A stretch of 64,000 nucleotides of DNA from Nitrospira sp. (lineage in GTDB: Bacteria > Nitrospirota > Nitrospiria > Nitrospirales > Nitrospiraceae), in the NCBI GenBank assembly GCA_024998685.1, contig JACOEH010000013.1, positions 45,702 to 109,701 on the forward strand, read 5' to 3'. The notes beneath the pieces were generated by a model that worked only from the letters and a program-made list of their open reading frames with translations, had not been told where the DNA came from and did not search any database. The position numbers and the translations under genes are program-made. Shown in pieces: positions 10,130 to 19,847 of this stretch; the first letter of the stretch is position 1, and every line of letters begins with the position of its first letter.

Positions 10130-11092
10130 ATGTCGTACCGCTATAACACCACCGATATCATCGTCGGCGTAGGCATGTGTGCCATTCTTTTTGGAGGCCT
10201 CTTGTTGTTCCTCGCCGCCAACGGGACCTATCAGGCAGTCCCACCACAAGCGATAGCGTCGGAACAACAGGTAGGCATTGATAATGGCATGCGCCTACTT
10301 CAGCCAGCCCTCGGTCAGGCTATCGTCGAACAGGCGCTCCTCGAACGCCGTGCCAATCAAGCCGTCGCTCAATCGGTCTCTGAATGGAATCGCACGACGC
10401 TCGCATACCTCGAATTGGCATCCGGCTCGAGCAGCGCGTTGGGATCCGAGATGCGCCAGGCTCAAGCTGTGCCGATCAATCACATGGCGCGCGTGCAAGG
10501 TGTCATGGGACGAGCGATCGCCAACTTCACGACTCGCGGCGTTCGTCATGGTCTCTTGTCGGCCGATCAGTATGACGCGATTTACAATATGAAGATGATC
10601 GGCGCGATCCAAGCCCAAGGACAACGCCTGCATGACCAATTCGCCTCGACCTGGCAAGCCATGCTCGGACGCCGCATCGTCGAGGCTGCCCGACACGACT
10701 GGTTTCAGGCAGGCGCAATTCAGGAGCGGCTCGGCTCCGCTCTGGTCCGGGTGGTTCAGGCACAAATGAGCGCCGAAGAAGGACAGGCTGTGCAACAAGA
10801 GCAACTGGCAAGCTTGATATTTGCCGCCGTTCGCAACGAGGGCATACCCGATCGCCCGACGCAGACGACTGTTGCGGCAACTCCAACGGTGCCTTCAGCA
10901 AATATCGCCGTGGCTTCTACTGAATCAGCGTCATGGCCGGAGATCCCAATGACCTATTTGATCGCAGCCGGCCTTCTGTTGGCCACCGTCTTTTTGGGAG
11001 GCCTTTCTATGGCGGCGCAGAGCAGAGAAGCGAAAGCTCTCGCTCAGCTGAGACGGGAGGCCGACCGCTGGGCCTTTCGCATGGCAGCCTAA
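10130..11092 (+). CDS. Hypothetical membrane protein with N- and C-terminal TM segments
   Basis: 320-aa ORF; hydrophobic VGMCAILFGGLLLFLAA and MTYLIAAGLLLATVFLGGL; aaggagg RBS. Confidence 0.7.
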   Translation: MSYRYNTTDIIVGVGMCAILFGGLLLFLAANGTYQAVPPQAIASEQQVGIDNGMRLLQPALGQAIVEQALLERRANQAVAQSVSEWNRTTLAYLELASGSSSALGSEMRQAQAVPINHMARVQGVMGRAIANFTTRGVRHGLLSADQYDAIYNMKMIGAIQAQGQRLHDQFASTWQAMLGRRIVEAARHDWFQAGAIQERLGSALVRVVQAQMSAEEGQAVQQEQLASLIFAAVRNEGIPDRPTQTTVAATPTVPSANIAVASTESASWPEIPMTYLIAAGLLLATVFLGGLSMAAQSREAKALAQLRREADRWAFRMAA

Positions 11093-11152
11093 TACGAACG
11101 TGAACGGTTAACCGGTGCTCGACAGAATGAGGAAACATGTCGTCGGGCACCG

Positions 11153-11887
11153 GTGAGTCGGACTCATATGAAGAGAGAAACCCCTACGTCCGATCGCAGG
11201 CGGAGAAATACGGCCCATCACATCGATCCTGAAACAAGATCCCGATCCATTAGGCTGCTCATGGTCGAAGCCCAACGCCTGTTCAGGCAAAGTCTGCGGG
11301 TGCTCTTGGAACGGGAACGAGATATCGCAGCCGTGGTGGAGGCAACTGACGGCCGCGAGGCGTATCGCTTAGCGATGGAACACAAGCCCAATATCGTCCT
11401 CCTGGACGTCGATATGCCGGATCTCGATGTGGAATCGGCAACCTCACTGATTCACCGGCATCTACCCACGACGCGCGTGTTGCTGTTGGCCCGGTACGAT
11501 GAGGACAGTAGGATTGTCGCAGCCATGCAGGCTGGAGCCTTCGGCTACATCCTGAAGGACACCGATTGTACGGACTTCTTGCGCATCCTCAGAGCCACAG
11601 TGAGGGGAGAACACATCTTGTCGCCGGTCACACCCGAACATTTCGTTCACACGGTTCCTGGTGCGGTACGACACACTCATGAGAACAACAACATTCAGTT
11701 TTCCAATCTGACCGACCGTGAACGAGAGATATTGACTTGCGCGGCCGCCGGTCGGAGCAACAAGGAAATTGCAGACCAGTTGTGCGTTTCCATCGATACC
11801 GTGAAGACCCATCTGCATCATATCTATCAAAAACTTTTCGTCAATGGGCGTGTCGAAGCCATTCTCACCTATCTCAAGGCTCAGTGA
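11153..11887 (+). CDS. Two-component response regulator, REC plus LuxR-type HTH (start may be ATG at 11168)
   Basis: LLMVEAQRLFRQSLRVLLE...IVLLDVDMPDLD receiver; LTDREREILTCAAAGRSNKEIADQLCVSIDTVKTHLHHIYQKL HTH. Confidence 0.92.
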   Translation: MSRTHMKRETPTSDRRRRNTAHHIDPETRSRSIRLLMVEAQRLFRQSLRVLLERERDIAAVVEATDGREAYRLAMEHKPNIVLLDVDMPDLDVESATSLIHRHLPTTRVLLLARYDEDSRIVAAMQAGAFGYILKDTDCTDFLRILRATVRGEHILSPVTPEHFVHTVPGAVRHTHENNNIQFSNLTDREREILTCAAAGRSNKEIADQLCVSIDTVKTHLHHIYQKLFVNGRVEAILTYLKAQ

Positions 11888-12067
11888 TCTCTTTTTAGTC
11901 GGTACTCACTCAATCGGTGTAGGCCGTAATTCAATCTTCCAGGCGATGGCGAAAGAAGAGCTCATCCCTTAATATTTTGTTGAATACAGAGAGGATGGTC
12001 CAGACACCTTAAAAAAGAGGACGCTATACGGGAAACAGGACGGTTTCAAACAAGGAGGTGACTGGTT

Positions 12068-12187
12068 ATGCATGATGTACACTTAAAGGACGACTTAACA
12101 CATGAGCCAGCATGGGTGTATTTGTATGCCGCGATTTTTATCGGGATCGTTGCCTTTGCACTCCTATCCGGCGGTTTCATGGGATGA
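12068..12187 (+). CDS. 39-aa single-TM small membrane protein (not in ORF track)
   Basis: ATG...TGA encodes MHDVHLKDDLTHEPAWVYLYAAIFIGIVAFALLSGGFMG; aaggaggtgactggtt RBS; followed by a terminator. Confidence 0.65.
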   Translation: MHDVHLKDDLTHEPAWVYLYAAIFIGIVAFALLSGGFMG

Positions 12188-12248
12188 GGGGTTCATAGCC
12201 GGTTGCCGTAGTTGGAATGAGATGAGTGTTGCCGCCGCGACAGGAAGA

Positions 12249-12290
12249 CTACCGGAGCCGTCTCGAACGGCTTCCGGTAGCCTCTTTCTA
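12249..12290 (+). terminator. Rho-independent terminator
   Basis: CTACCGGA(-)GCCGT / ACGGCTTCCGGTAG stem with loop ctcga, followed by cctctttct. Confidence 0.75.
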
Positions 12291-12593
12291 TTCATGAGAC
12301 TGCTCGGATAAAATAGCTATCCTTCGTTAGCAATTCACCCTTCCATATGGTACAGTGACTTCACATGGAGCTCTGATCCTCGCGCTCTTCCCTCCCGTTC
12401 CGTTCCTGCGCGATTGAGGTTGATCAATACCTTGCGGTGAATTTGTCCGGCAAAAACCCCTTTTGCCCGCTGATCGATGGAATCAATTGAGCTGATACCT
12501 ATGCCCGATGGTTTTCAGCAGCCTAATCTCAGGTCCAGCAGGCCGCAGAAGGAGAAAAATAGCGATGTGTGGTCACGTAGGGAGTGAATATTC

Positions 12594-12959
12594 ATGAATG
12601 CCGCAAAGAGTAATCGACCGACACCTGCGAGCCATTGGGTCCGCATCCCAGACGGCACGAGAGTGCGTCATCGATCTGAAGCCTATGAGGGGGTGATTGA
12701 CGGGTTGACCGAGATCGTATCTGGTTCGGATCGCAACCCGGATGGAAAAACACAATATCGTGTAAACGTGGGCGACAGTACGCGGTTGCTCGTCTCGGAG
12801 GATCACCTCAATATTCTCCTCGACAATAAAAACTTGGTTCTGCTCGCTCGCGAATCCGAACTGTATCGTCGGAACGTCACCGACCGACTACGGGCGGTAT
12901 TTGCGGAAGATCGATTCGTGATGATCGGTAACAAGGGGCCGACATCGCCTGGCAGGTAG
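12594..12959 (+). CDS. Hypothetical protein
   Basis: 121-aa ORF; no family recognised. Confidence 0.55.
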   Translation: MNAAKSNRPTPASHWVRIPDGTRVRHRSEAYEGVIDGLTEIVSGSDRNPDGKTQYRVNVGDSTRLLVSEDHLNILLDNKNLVLLARESELYRRNVTDRLRAVFAEDRFVMIGNKGPTSPGR

Positions 12960-13010
12960 AGATCGTTTGAAGGCAGATTCTGCCGCGCATGGATGCATGA
13001 AAACCTTTGA

Positions 13011-13292
13011 ATGGGAGAAGCGATGAATACATCATGGGGGACCAAAGCCTCGCACCGAAGAAAGCGGGCCATTCGTAGAACGAAGGTCCGCTGGGACCTG
13101 CTTGGACTACAAGACCCGGAACGGACGATGTCGACAATGTCGATAGATGATATTCGCCGCCAGATCATCTCAGCGGCAAGCCAGGGCCTGAGCCCTGATA
13201 CGCTTTCCCGTTCCGATGAAAAGGCCGGACGCCCCAAACCGCACCCCAAGGCGTCCGTGGCGACCCGCAAGCGTGGTGCCGCTTCACAGTAA
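13011..13292 (+). CDS. Hypothetical small basic protein
   Basis: 93-aa ORF in tandem order with neighbours. Confidence 0.45.
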   Translation: MGEAMNTSWGTKASHRRKRAIRRTKVRWDLLGLQDPERTMSTMSIDDIRRQIISAASQGLSPDTLSRSDEKAGRPKPHPKASVATRKRGAASQ

Positions 13293-13329
13293 GGCGTTAC
13301 CTACACACCGCACCTGAAAGGAGGGCATC

Positions 13330-13515
13330 ATCGCAGGAACAGGCAAGACCACAAGCGCTAAACGGGACCGTGAGAAAGCGCGTCAGCAGAAACAACGCGA
13401 TAAGGAAGCGCGCCGGGAACAACGGAAGGCCGCCAAGCTCAACCGGCCGGCACAAGAAGGGGAAGACCCTGATCTCGCCGGCTTGCATTGGGGTCCGCAA
13501 CCTCCGCTTTATTGA
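13330..13515 (+). CDS. Small basic protein apparently lacking a canonical start codon
   Basis: RBS aaggaggg then ATC GCA GGA...; translates to (I/M)AGTGKTTSAKRDREKARQQKQRDKEARREQRKAAKLNRPAQEGEDPDLAGLHWGPQPPLY*. Confidence 0.45.
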   Translation: MAGTGKTTSAKRDREKARQQKQRDKEARREQRKAAKLNRPAQEGEDPDLAGLHWGPQPPLY

Positions 13516-13563
13516 TCAGAGTCACCGGCCGTATCTATGAACCGGTGATTCACCTTCTCCGCT

Positions 13564-15291
13564 CTATACTGCCGCCGTCTCCTTAAACTGGTGATCACGG
13601 TAGGCTGCCAGTGTGGAAGCAAGGGAACGTTTCAACTCCAGGCGCTTGGGTTTGCCGGTCGAAGTGTAGGGCACTGCATCTCCAAATCGAATAATCTTTG
13701 GACATTTGAAGAACGGAAGCCGTTGACGGCAATGCGCCAGTAATTCAGCTTCAGTGGGCGGAGAGATGTCGTTCCTCGGCACCACGTAAGCGGCAATCTC
13801 TTCGCCATAGTAGCGATGCTGAAACGGAACAGCCATTGCAAATCGGACGAGAGGGTGGTTCCTCAACACCTCGTCGATTTCCAATGGAGCAATGTTGACA
13901 CCGCCTCGGATAATCAATTCTTTGAGGCGACCCGAAATGAAGAAAAACGGCTCCCCCGCCTTATCTCTTACGTAAAAGCCCTCGTCTCCGGAACGGAACC
14001 AACCCCATTGAAACGCCGCATCATTGGCATCGTCCCGCTTGAAGTAGCCGGCACATACCGTCCCCCCGCGGATGCATATTTCTCCCTTTTCCATTTCCGG
14101 CAGCAATTGCCCGTTTCCTCCCACGATCGCCATTTCGTTATGTCGTAGCGGAACTCCGATAGAAGGAAACTCATAATCCCTGATCCAGTGGCGATGCGCG
14201 TCGTGCGGGAGTCCATTGGGCAGAAAACAGGAATAACAGGTCGTTTCGGACAAGCCGTACCCATGGCGAATCGGAAATCCGAATCGATCTTCGAACCGCG
14301 TGGCGGTATCTCTGAGCAAGGGGCCCGCACCACAGATGAGTCCGACGAAACCATCCAGCTTGTATGCAGCGAGATCTTCGTCCGCATCGAGGAGAAATTC
14401 CAGGAGTGTCGGCACGACGCTCACGCACGTCACTCGCTCTTCATGTAATCTCCGCCAGAACGTCGCGCTCTTGAACTTGCGATTCAGGACGATGCGGCCT
14501 TTACAATAAAACGGCGTGATCAGCGTGACGACGATGCCGTTCACGTGATGAATCGGGAGCACGCCCATCAGGCGGGTGTCCGCGCCAAACCGATGCCGCT
14601 CGGCGATCGCATCGGCATCGAGAAGCAAATTCCCCACGGTGAGAACCACACCTTTGGGTGGACCGGTGGTTCCGGATGTATAGACGATGAGCGCTTCGTC
14701 GTCCAAACTGGGCGTATAATGAGGTATACCCAAGGAAGAGAGGGACGCCGCCCTATCAGCTTTCATCCTGTGCTTCGGGCCCTCTACAAAGCCTTCATCA
14801 TTCACCGCGATCATATGGCGTAAGGCCGGAAGCTCTCGTTGAAGGTCTTTCACTTCATCAAGAGAGGTGTGCCAGCAACAGACGGCCGACGCCTCGGAAT
14901 GTTCCAAGATGTAGCGCTTCTTATCGGCGGGCTCTTCAATGTTGATTGGAACAATCGTGACACCCAAGATCCACGCCGCAAAGTACAGCACCACGGTGAC
15001 GTCATGGTTAAAGAGGATCGTTGCCAGCCGATCTCCCCTCCGTACTCCCGCATGGTCATGGAGAAACGTGGCGACCAATTGGACCACCGCTCCGAATTCC
15101 GTATAGCTGTAGGTAGAGCGGACAGTCTTGTCATCGTCGCAATACGTCAAGAATGTCCGATCGATCAAGGCGCGATCATGGATGCGGACTTCGAAGAAGT
15201 CAGCGAACGAGTTCCATGGAAGCGTGAGGTATGGCTCGTCGACCTTCCGCGCCCGCATGATGTGCTCAGGTAGGTCGATGAGTGGAGACAT
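13564..15291 (-). CDS. Acyl-CoA synthetase (class I adenylate-forming ligase)
   Basis: IVYTSGTTGPPKGVVLT, GYGLSETTC, YTSTGKPKRLELK motifs. Confidence 0.92.
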   Translation of the reverse strand: MSPLIDLPEHIMRARKVDEPYLTLPWNSFADFFEVRIHDRALIDRTFLTYCDDDKTVRSTYSYTEFGAVVQLVATFLHDHAGVRRGDRLATILFNHDVTVVLYFAAWILGVTIVPINIEEPADKKRYILEHSEASAVCCWHTSLDEVKDLQRELPALRHMIAVNDEGFVEGPKHRMKADRAASLSSLGIPHYTPSLDDEALIVYTSGTTGPPKGVVLTVGNLLLDADAIAERHRFGADTRLMGVLPIHHVNGIVVTLITPFYCKGRIVLNRKFKSATFWRRLHEERVTCVSVVPTLLEFLLDADEDLAAYKLDGFVGLICGAGPLLRDTATRFEDRFGFPIRHGYGLSETTCYSCFLPNGLPHDAHRHWIRDYEFPSIGVPLRHNEMAIVGGNGQLLPEMEKGEICIRGGTVCAGYFKRDDANDAAFQWGWFRSGDEGFYVRDKAGEPFFFISGRLKELIIRGGVNIAPLEIDEVLRNHPLVRFAMAVPFQHRYYGEEIAAYVVPRNDISPPTEAELLAHCRQRLPFFKCPKIIRFGDAVPYTSTGKPKRLELKRSLASTLAAYRDHQFKETAAV

Positions 15292-15353
15292 ATTCGCTCC
15301 TCGGCCCCGTATTGCTCAAGCGAGGCCTCATCAACCGTTCCTGCACGATGTGC

Positions 15354-16532
15354 TCAGGAACGGTGATCAAGAGGGACATAGTCCCTCCTCGACGGTCCCG
15401 TGTAGAGGGCGCGTGGCCTCATCAACCGATTGTGGTCCTGCTGTTCGATGACATGGGCGCACCATCCCGTGATGCGGGAGCAGACGAACAACGGCGTGTA
15501 CAGCTCACGAGGGATCCCCATCAGGAGATAGGCCACCGCCGTGTAGAAATCCAAGTTGGGGTGGAGACCCTTTTCTTGTTCCATGACGCGATTGACGGTC
15601 GTCGCAATCTCGTACCATCGATGATCGCCGCAGATCCGGCTCAACGATTCGGCGTGTCGTTGAATGATGATGGATCGAGCATCGCCTTTCTTGAGCACGC
15701 GATGACCGAAACCCATGATCCGGTGTTTCTTCACGAGAGCCTCTCGCACCCATGTTTCCGCCCGTTCGCGACTGCCGATATCGAGAAACATTTCAGCCAC
15801 AGCTTCATTGGCCCCGCCATGAAGCGGCCCCTTGAGCGCCCCGATCGCCGAAGTAATGGCCGAGTACAGATCCGTCATGGTCGAGGCGGTAACGCGCGCA
15901 GCAAACGTGGAGGCGTTAAATTCGTGTTCGGCATACAGCGTGAGAGAGACATCGAGAACACGAGCCATGGCTTTCGCCTGATCATCCTCTCGTCGGTCGG
16001 TGAGGAGGTACAAGAGATTCTCAGCGAAGGTTAGATCATCGTGCGGCCGGCGGCGGGGTTTTCCGGTTACGAGTCGGTAGGAGGCCGCGATCATCAGCGG
16101 GATTTGTGCCAGCAGCCCGATCGATCTGTACACGTTGGCCTCATGCGAGTTGTCGGCCGTATCCGAATCAACCACGCCCAACAGCGAAACACCCGATCGG
16201 ACAATGTCCATCGGGTGTGCGTCGGAAGGCACCGCGCCAAGGAACACTTCGAGGAGGCGAGGAAGGACGGCCCGATCGATGAGTTGTGCCGAGAAGTTTG
16301 CCAGCTCTTGCCGATTCGGCAGATGAGCAAATAAAAGCAGATAGGCCACTTCCTCAAACGCGCTGTGCTCCGCCAACTCGCGGATCGGGTAGCCTCGATA
16401 GAGGAGACCGGCTTCTCCTTCATCGACGAGGCAAAGCGCCGATTCTCCGGCGATCACTCCTTCGAGACCAGGGCTATAAGCAGAACGGTCTTTCATCTCT
16501 GTCGCGGGAGACTCGTTCATGACGGTGCTCAT
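15354..16532 (-). CDS. prpC: 2-methylcitrate synthase/citrate synthase family
   Basis: GLEGVIAGESALCLVDEGEAGLLYRGYPI; GPLHGGANEAV; MGFGHRVLKKGDARS; adjacent to prpB and prpD. Confidence 0.9.
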   Translation of the reverse strand: MSTVMNESPATEMKDRSAYSPGLEGVIAGESALCLVDEGEAGLLYRGYPIRELAEHSAFEEVAYLLLFAHLPNRQELANFSAQLIDRAVLPRLLEVFLGAVPSDAHPMDIVRSGVSLLGVVDSDTADNSHEANVYRSIGLLAQIPLMIAASYRLVTGKPRRRPHDDLTFAENLLYLLTDRREDDQAKAMARVLDVSLTLYAEHEFNASTFAARVTASTMTDLYSAITSAIGALKGPLHGGANEAVAEMFLDIGSRERAETWVREALVKKHRIMGFGHRVLKKGDARSIIIQRHAESLSRICGDHRWYEIATTVNRVMEQEKGLHPNLDFYTAVAYLLMGIPRELYTPLFVCSRITGWCAHVIEQQDHNRLMRPRALYTGPSRRDYVPLDHRS

Positions 16533-16545
16533 AGGTCCTCCCTTC

Positions 16546-17448
16546 TCAGCGCTCGTGAGTATCGGTATATCGAAGCAAACTGTACAGTTCTCGTCGTGTC
16601 ATCATGTGGTGGAGCCGGTCCTTCTGTGACCCGAGCAGCTTCAGTTCAACCAGCAACCTCTCGATCGCTTGCAAGGCCGTCCGTAACGCCGTCACAGGAA
16701 AAAGCACCCCGCGATACCCTAAGCTCTCGAATTCCGCGACGCTCAACAGCGGCGTTTTGCCGAATTCCGTCATATTGGCGATCAACGGAACGGTGATTCC
16801 CCTCTTCTGGATCGCACCGGCGAAGACTCGAAACTCTTCGGCTGACTCCAGGGCCTCAGGGAAGAGCGCATCCGCGCCGGCCGCCGCATAGGCCACAGCC
16901 CGTTGGATGGCGGCCTCCAGTCCCTCAACCGCACGGGCATCGGTGCGCGCCACAATCATGAAATTCCGATCGGCCTTGGCACGAACAGCCGCCTCGATTT
17001 TGGCGCTCATTTCAGCCACGGGCACCAGTTGTTTCCCGGCAAGGTGGCCGCACTTCTTAGCCGCTTCTTGGTCTTCGATCTGCATGCCGGCGAGATCAGC
17101 CCCTTCGAACACTCTCACCGCTTCGGCAACCTGAGCCGGACCGCCATATCCTGTATCTGCATCGACGATGGCTGGAATCGATACAGAATGGGCGATTCTC
17201 CCCGCCTCTGTCGCCATATCACTGAGCGCCAGAAGGCCGATATCCGGCACACCACGGCAAGCCGATACCGCGGCACCTGAGATATAGAGGATTTCGTAGC
17301 CGGCTCGTTCGATCTGCATCGCGACCAGCGCGTTGAACGCACCAGGAATGGCAAGGGTGCGAGTACTCAGCAATTCACGCAAGCGCGATGTCTTCGTCTG
17401 AGTCGCTGGATCCTTGTCCGTGTTCGTCATCGACCTTCCTGTCTTCAA
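16546..17448 (-). CDS. prpB: Methylisocitrate lyase
   Basis: ICL/PEPM family: IVDADTGYGGPAQVAEAV, MQIEDQEAAKKCGHLAGKQLV; operon context. Confidence 0.92.
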   Translation of the reverse strand: MKTGRSMTNTDKDPATQTKTSRLRELLSTRTLAIPGAFNALVAMQIERAGYEILYISGAAVSACRGVPDIGLLALSDMATEAGRIAHSVSIPAIVDADTGYGGPAQVAEAVRVFEGADLAGMQIEDQEAAKKCGHLAGKQLVPVAEMSAKIEAAVRAKADRNFMIVARTDARAVEGLEAAIQRAVAYAAAGADALFPEALESAEEFRVFAGAIQKRGITVPLIANMTEFGKTPLLSVAEFESLGYRGVLFPVTALRTALQAIERLLVELKLLGSQKDRLHHMMTRRELYSLLRYTDTHER

Positions 17449-17449
17449 C

Positions 17450-18871
17450 TCAGATCCTCAAGAGCGGCATGAGCGTACCAACGTCTCTGACCCGTTCAAG
17501 ATTCCACACGAATTCGATAAGCCGGTCGATGCGTGGCCGACTCAGCCGTCGGGAGGCTAACCGGCGAACCTTTGCTTCCAGATCCCGGTCCGACATCGGA
17601 TTTCCAGGATGTCCCACCGGCACATCGACCTGTCTCATGTAGGTTTGACCCGTTTCCGTCTTGACCGTGATCCTGGTCGGCATGCTCTTGGGGTAGCGCG
17701 CCTCGAATTCGAGGTGCTGCACAACACGGATCTTCTTCATCAGATTCCTCACGGCTGGATTGTGCAATCGTTTCCGGCCGAATGACTGCAGCGTCACGGG
17801 ACCATGGAGCAATGCCGTTGCGACACAATAGGGGAAACTATGATCAGCCGTCTCCCGTGTGGCCGGCTGCCATTTTTCAAGATCGCGCCCGATGATTTCG
17901 ATGGCCACATCATAACTCCCGATTTCAACATCCATGACATGCTCGACGGCACGGACTCCCTCTGCCTCCATCAGTTCATCGCGAAGTGCGATGGCAGCCT
18001 CGACCGCAGTCTGCGCGTGATACTCGACCGGGTAATGCTTGATAGAGGTGTCCAGAATCTTGAACCGGCCGATTGCGGACGCCTGTCCCGTTTCTCCTCC
18101 CAACGTCGCAAGATCGAACGGTCCCGACACCAGTTTCATGAAGCCCTTTTCGCCTTCAAAGATAGGCGACGGTCCAGTCATGCCACGCTGCGCCAGCATG
18201 GCGGCGAACACACCGTTGCGTGCGGCGTTCGAAAAGGCGCAGGCTTTCCACATGGACAAATCTCCCACCCGCGTCTGCCGAAGGGCTATATTCGCAATGC
18301 CGGCCAGATTGATTGCCTGTACCGTCTGTTCCTTGGAAAGCTTCATGAGCTTGGCTGAACCAAGGGCGGAAGAAAACGGGCCGTACGTCACATGGTCCCA
18401 CCCGCAAGGGCGGAGGGCTGCAGCGTCACAGAACCGGCACTGGATTTCATAGACGAGCGCGATGGCTTCCATGACGCGTTTACCTGACGCATGAACGGCC
18501 TCGCCCACCGAAAGAATGGCCGGAATATTATCGGAAGGGTGCGCCGGTTCTTTCGAAAGATATGTGTCGTTGAAATCGAGATACCGGACCAGCCCGCCGT
18601 TGGCGAAGGTCGCAAGATCGGGCAGGGTTTTGTGGCCGGTGCCCCACAGCGTGGCGCCCTGCGGCACCTTGACGGTCCGGGCAATCAGGCGGGCGATCCG
18701 GCATGGCGGGGCATTCCATGCCCCGAGTGCGCAGCCAAGACTGTCGAGCAGGCGCCGTTTGGCTTCGTGCACAACGGCATCCGGTAAATCACCGTAGCGC
18801 AACGCGTGGCAATATCGAGCGAGGCGATCTGCGAGCATCGGCTGCCCTTTCGATCTCTGCCGTCTCTTCAC
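17450..18871 (-). CDS. prpD: 2-methylcitrate dehydratase (MmgE/PrpD family)
   Basis: MmgE/PrpD-like sequence throughout; operon with prpB and prpC. Confidence 0.92.
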   Translation of the reverse strand: MKRRQRSKGQPMLADRLARYCHALRYGDLPDAVVHEAKRRLLDSLGCALGAWNAPPCRIARLIARTVKVPQGATLWGTGHKTLPDLATFANGGLVRYLDFNDTYLSKEPAHPSDNIPAILSVGEAVHASGKRVMEAIALVYEIQCRFCDAAALRPCGWDHVTYGPFSSALGSAKLMKLSKEQTVQAINLAGIANIALRQTRVGDLSMWKACAFSNAARNGVFAAMLAQRGMTGPSPIFEGEKGFMKLVSGPFDLATLGGETGQASAIGRFKILDTSIKHYPVEYHAQTAVEAAIALRDELMEAEGVRAVEHVMDVEIGSYDVAIEIIGRDLEKWQPATRETADHSFPYCVATALLHGPVTLQSFGRKRLHNPAVRNLMKKIRVVQHLEFEARYPKSMPTRITVKTETGQTYMRQVDVPVGHPGNPMSDRDLEAKVRRLASRRLSRPRIDRLIEFVWNLERVRDVGTLMPLLRI

Positions 18872-18896
18872 CCCTCACACTTGACGCTTCACAAAT

Positions 18897-19676
18897 TCAT
18901 GCTTCTGTTTCGGCCAATTTCGGTTGTCGTTTCTCCAAAAATGCCTGCGCCGCTTCCTGTTTGTCGGAGGTAGCGCACAATCGGCCGAATAATTCCGCTT
19001 CCCTGGCCAGACCTTCCGACAGAGGAATATCGATTCCCCCTCTAATCGCATGGAGCGCAGCTTCGACGGCGGTTTTCCCGTGTGTGGTCATTGAGGCGGC
19101 AATGGCTTCCACCTGGGTGATCAACTCCTGCGGCGGCACCACCCGACTCAGCAGGCCGATTCGCAGCGCTTCCTCTGCGGAGACACTCTTGCCCGTCAAG
19201 ATCATTTCCGCCGCCATGGAAGGCCCGACGATTCTCGGCAACCGTTGGGTTCCGCCGAAGCCTGGAATGAGACCGAGTTTGATTTCCAGAAGCCCCAACA
19301 TTGCGCTTGCGCCCGCCACTCGAATGTGGCAGGCCAGAGCGAGTTCGAGACCACCGCCGACACAAGTTCCGTTGATCGCGGCAAGAACCGGCTTGTCCGA
19401 CCGCTCAATACGATTGAGAAGCGCCTGTCCGCGAGAAGCAAACTCGGCTCCCCCGTGCTCTGTGTGAAGGTGAGCCAGTTCATTGATGTCGGCGCCGGCG
19501 CAGAAAAAACGTCCGGTACCGGTCACGATCACCACTCGGACATATTCGTCTTCCTCCAATTCGCTCAAGACGAGATCGAGCTCCTTGATCACGGATAGAT
19601 TCAGCACATTGGCCGGCGGATTATGGAGCGTGATCCGTGCGACATGGTGAGAAATCGTCAATAATTGATGCGGCAT
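18897..19676 (-). CDS. Enoyl-CoA hydratase/isomerase family
   Basis: FCAGADINELA, GTCVGGGLELALACHIRVA, LIPGFGGTQRLPRIVG. Confidence 0.92.
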   Translation of the reverse strand: MPHQLLTISHHVARITLHNPPANVLNLSVIKELDLVLSELEEDEYVRVVIVTGTGRFFCAGADINELAHLHTEHGGAEFASRGQALLNRIERSDKPVLAAINGTCVGGGLELALACHIRVAGASAMLGLLEIKLGLIPGFGGTQRLPRIVGPSMAAEMILTGKSVSAEEALRIGLLSRVVPPQELITQVEAIAASMTTHGKTAVEAALHAIRGGIDIPLSEGLAREAELFGRLCATSDKQEAAQAFLEKRQPKLAETEA

Positions 19677-19847
19677 ACATCCTCCATACCAAGCTTCGCT
19701 TGAGCCGGGCGCTAGCAGTTCCATGGTCGCGCCCGGATAAACCCCTCAATTTGGATTGTCTTTCGATCCTTCTTCATTGTCGCCGCCGGATAATCGCCTT
19801 CGGCCTTCCCTTTGTTCCTCATACCAATCTTCCATGACTCGGAAACG

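Noticed and set aside
15282-16034. 250-aa plus-strand ORF over prpC
   Set aside because: Antisense shadow of a clearly recognised citrate synthase-family gene
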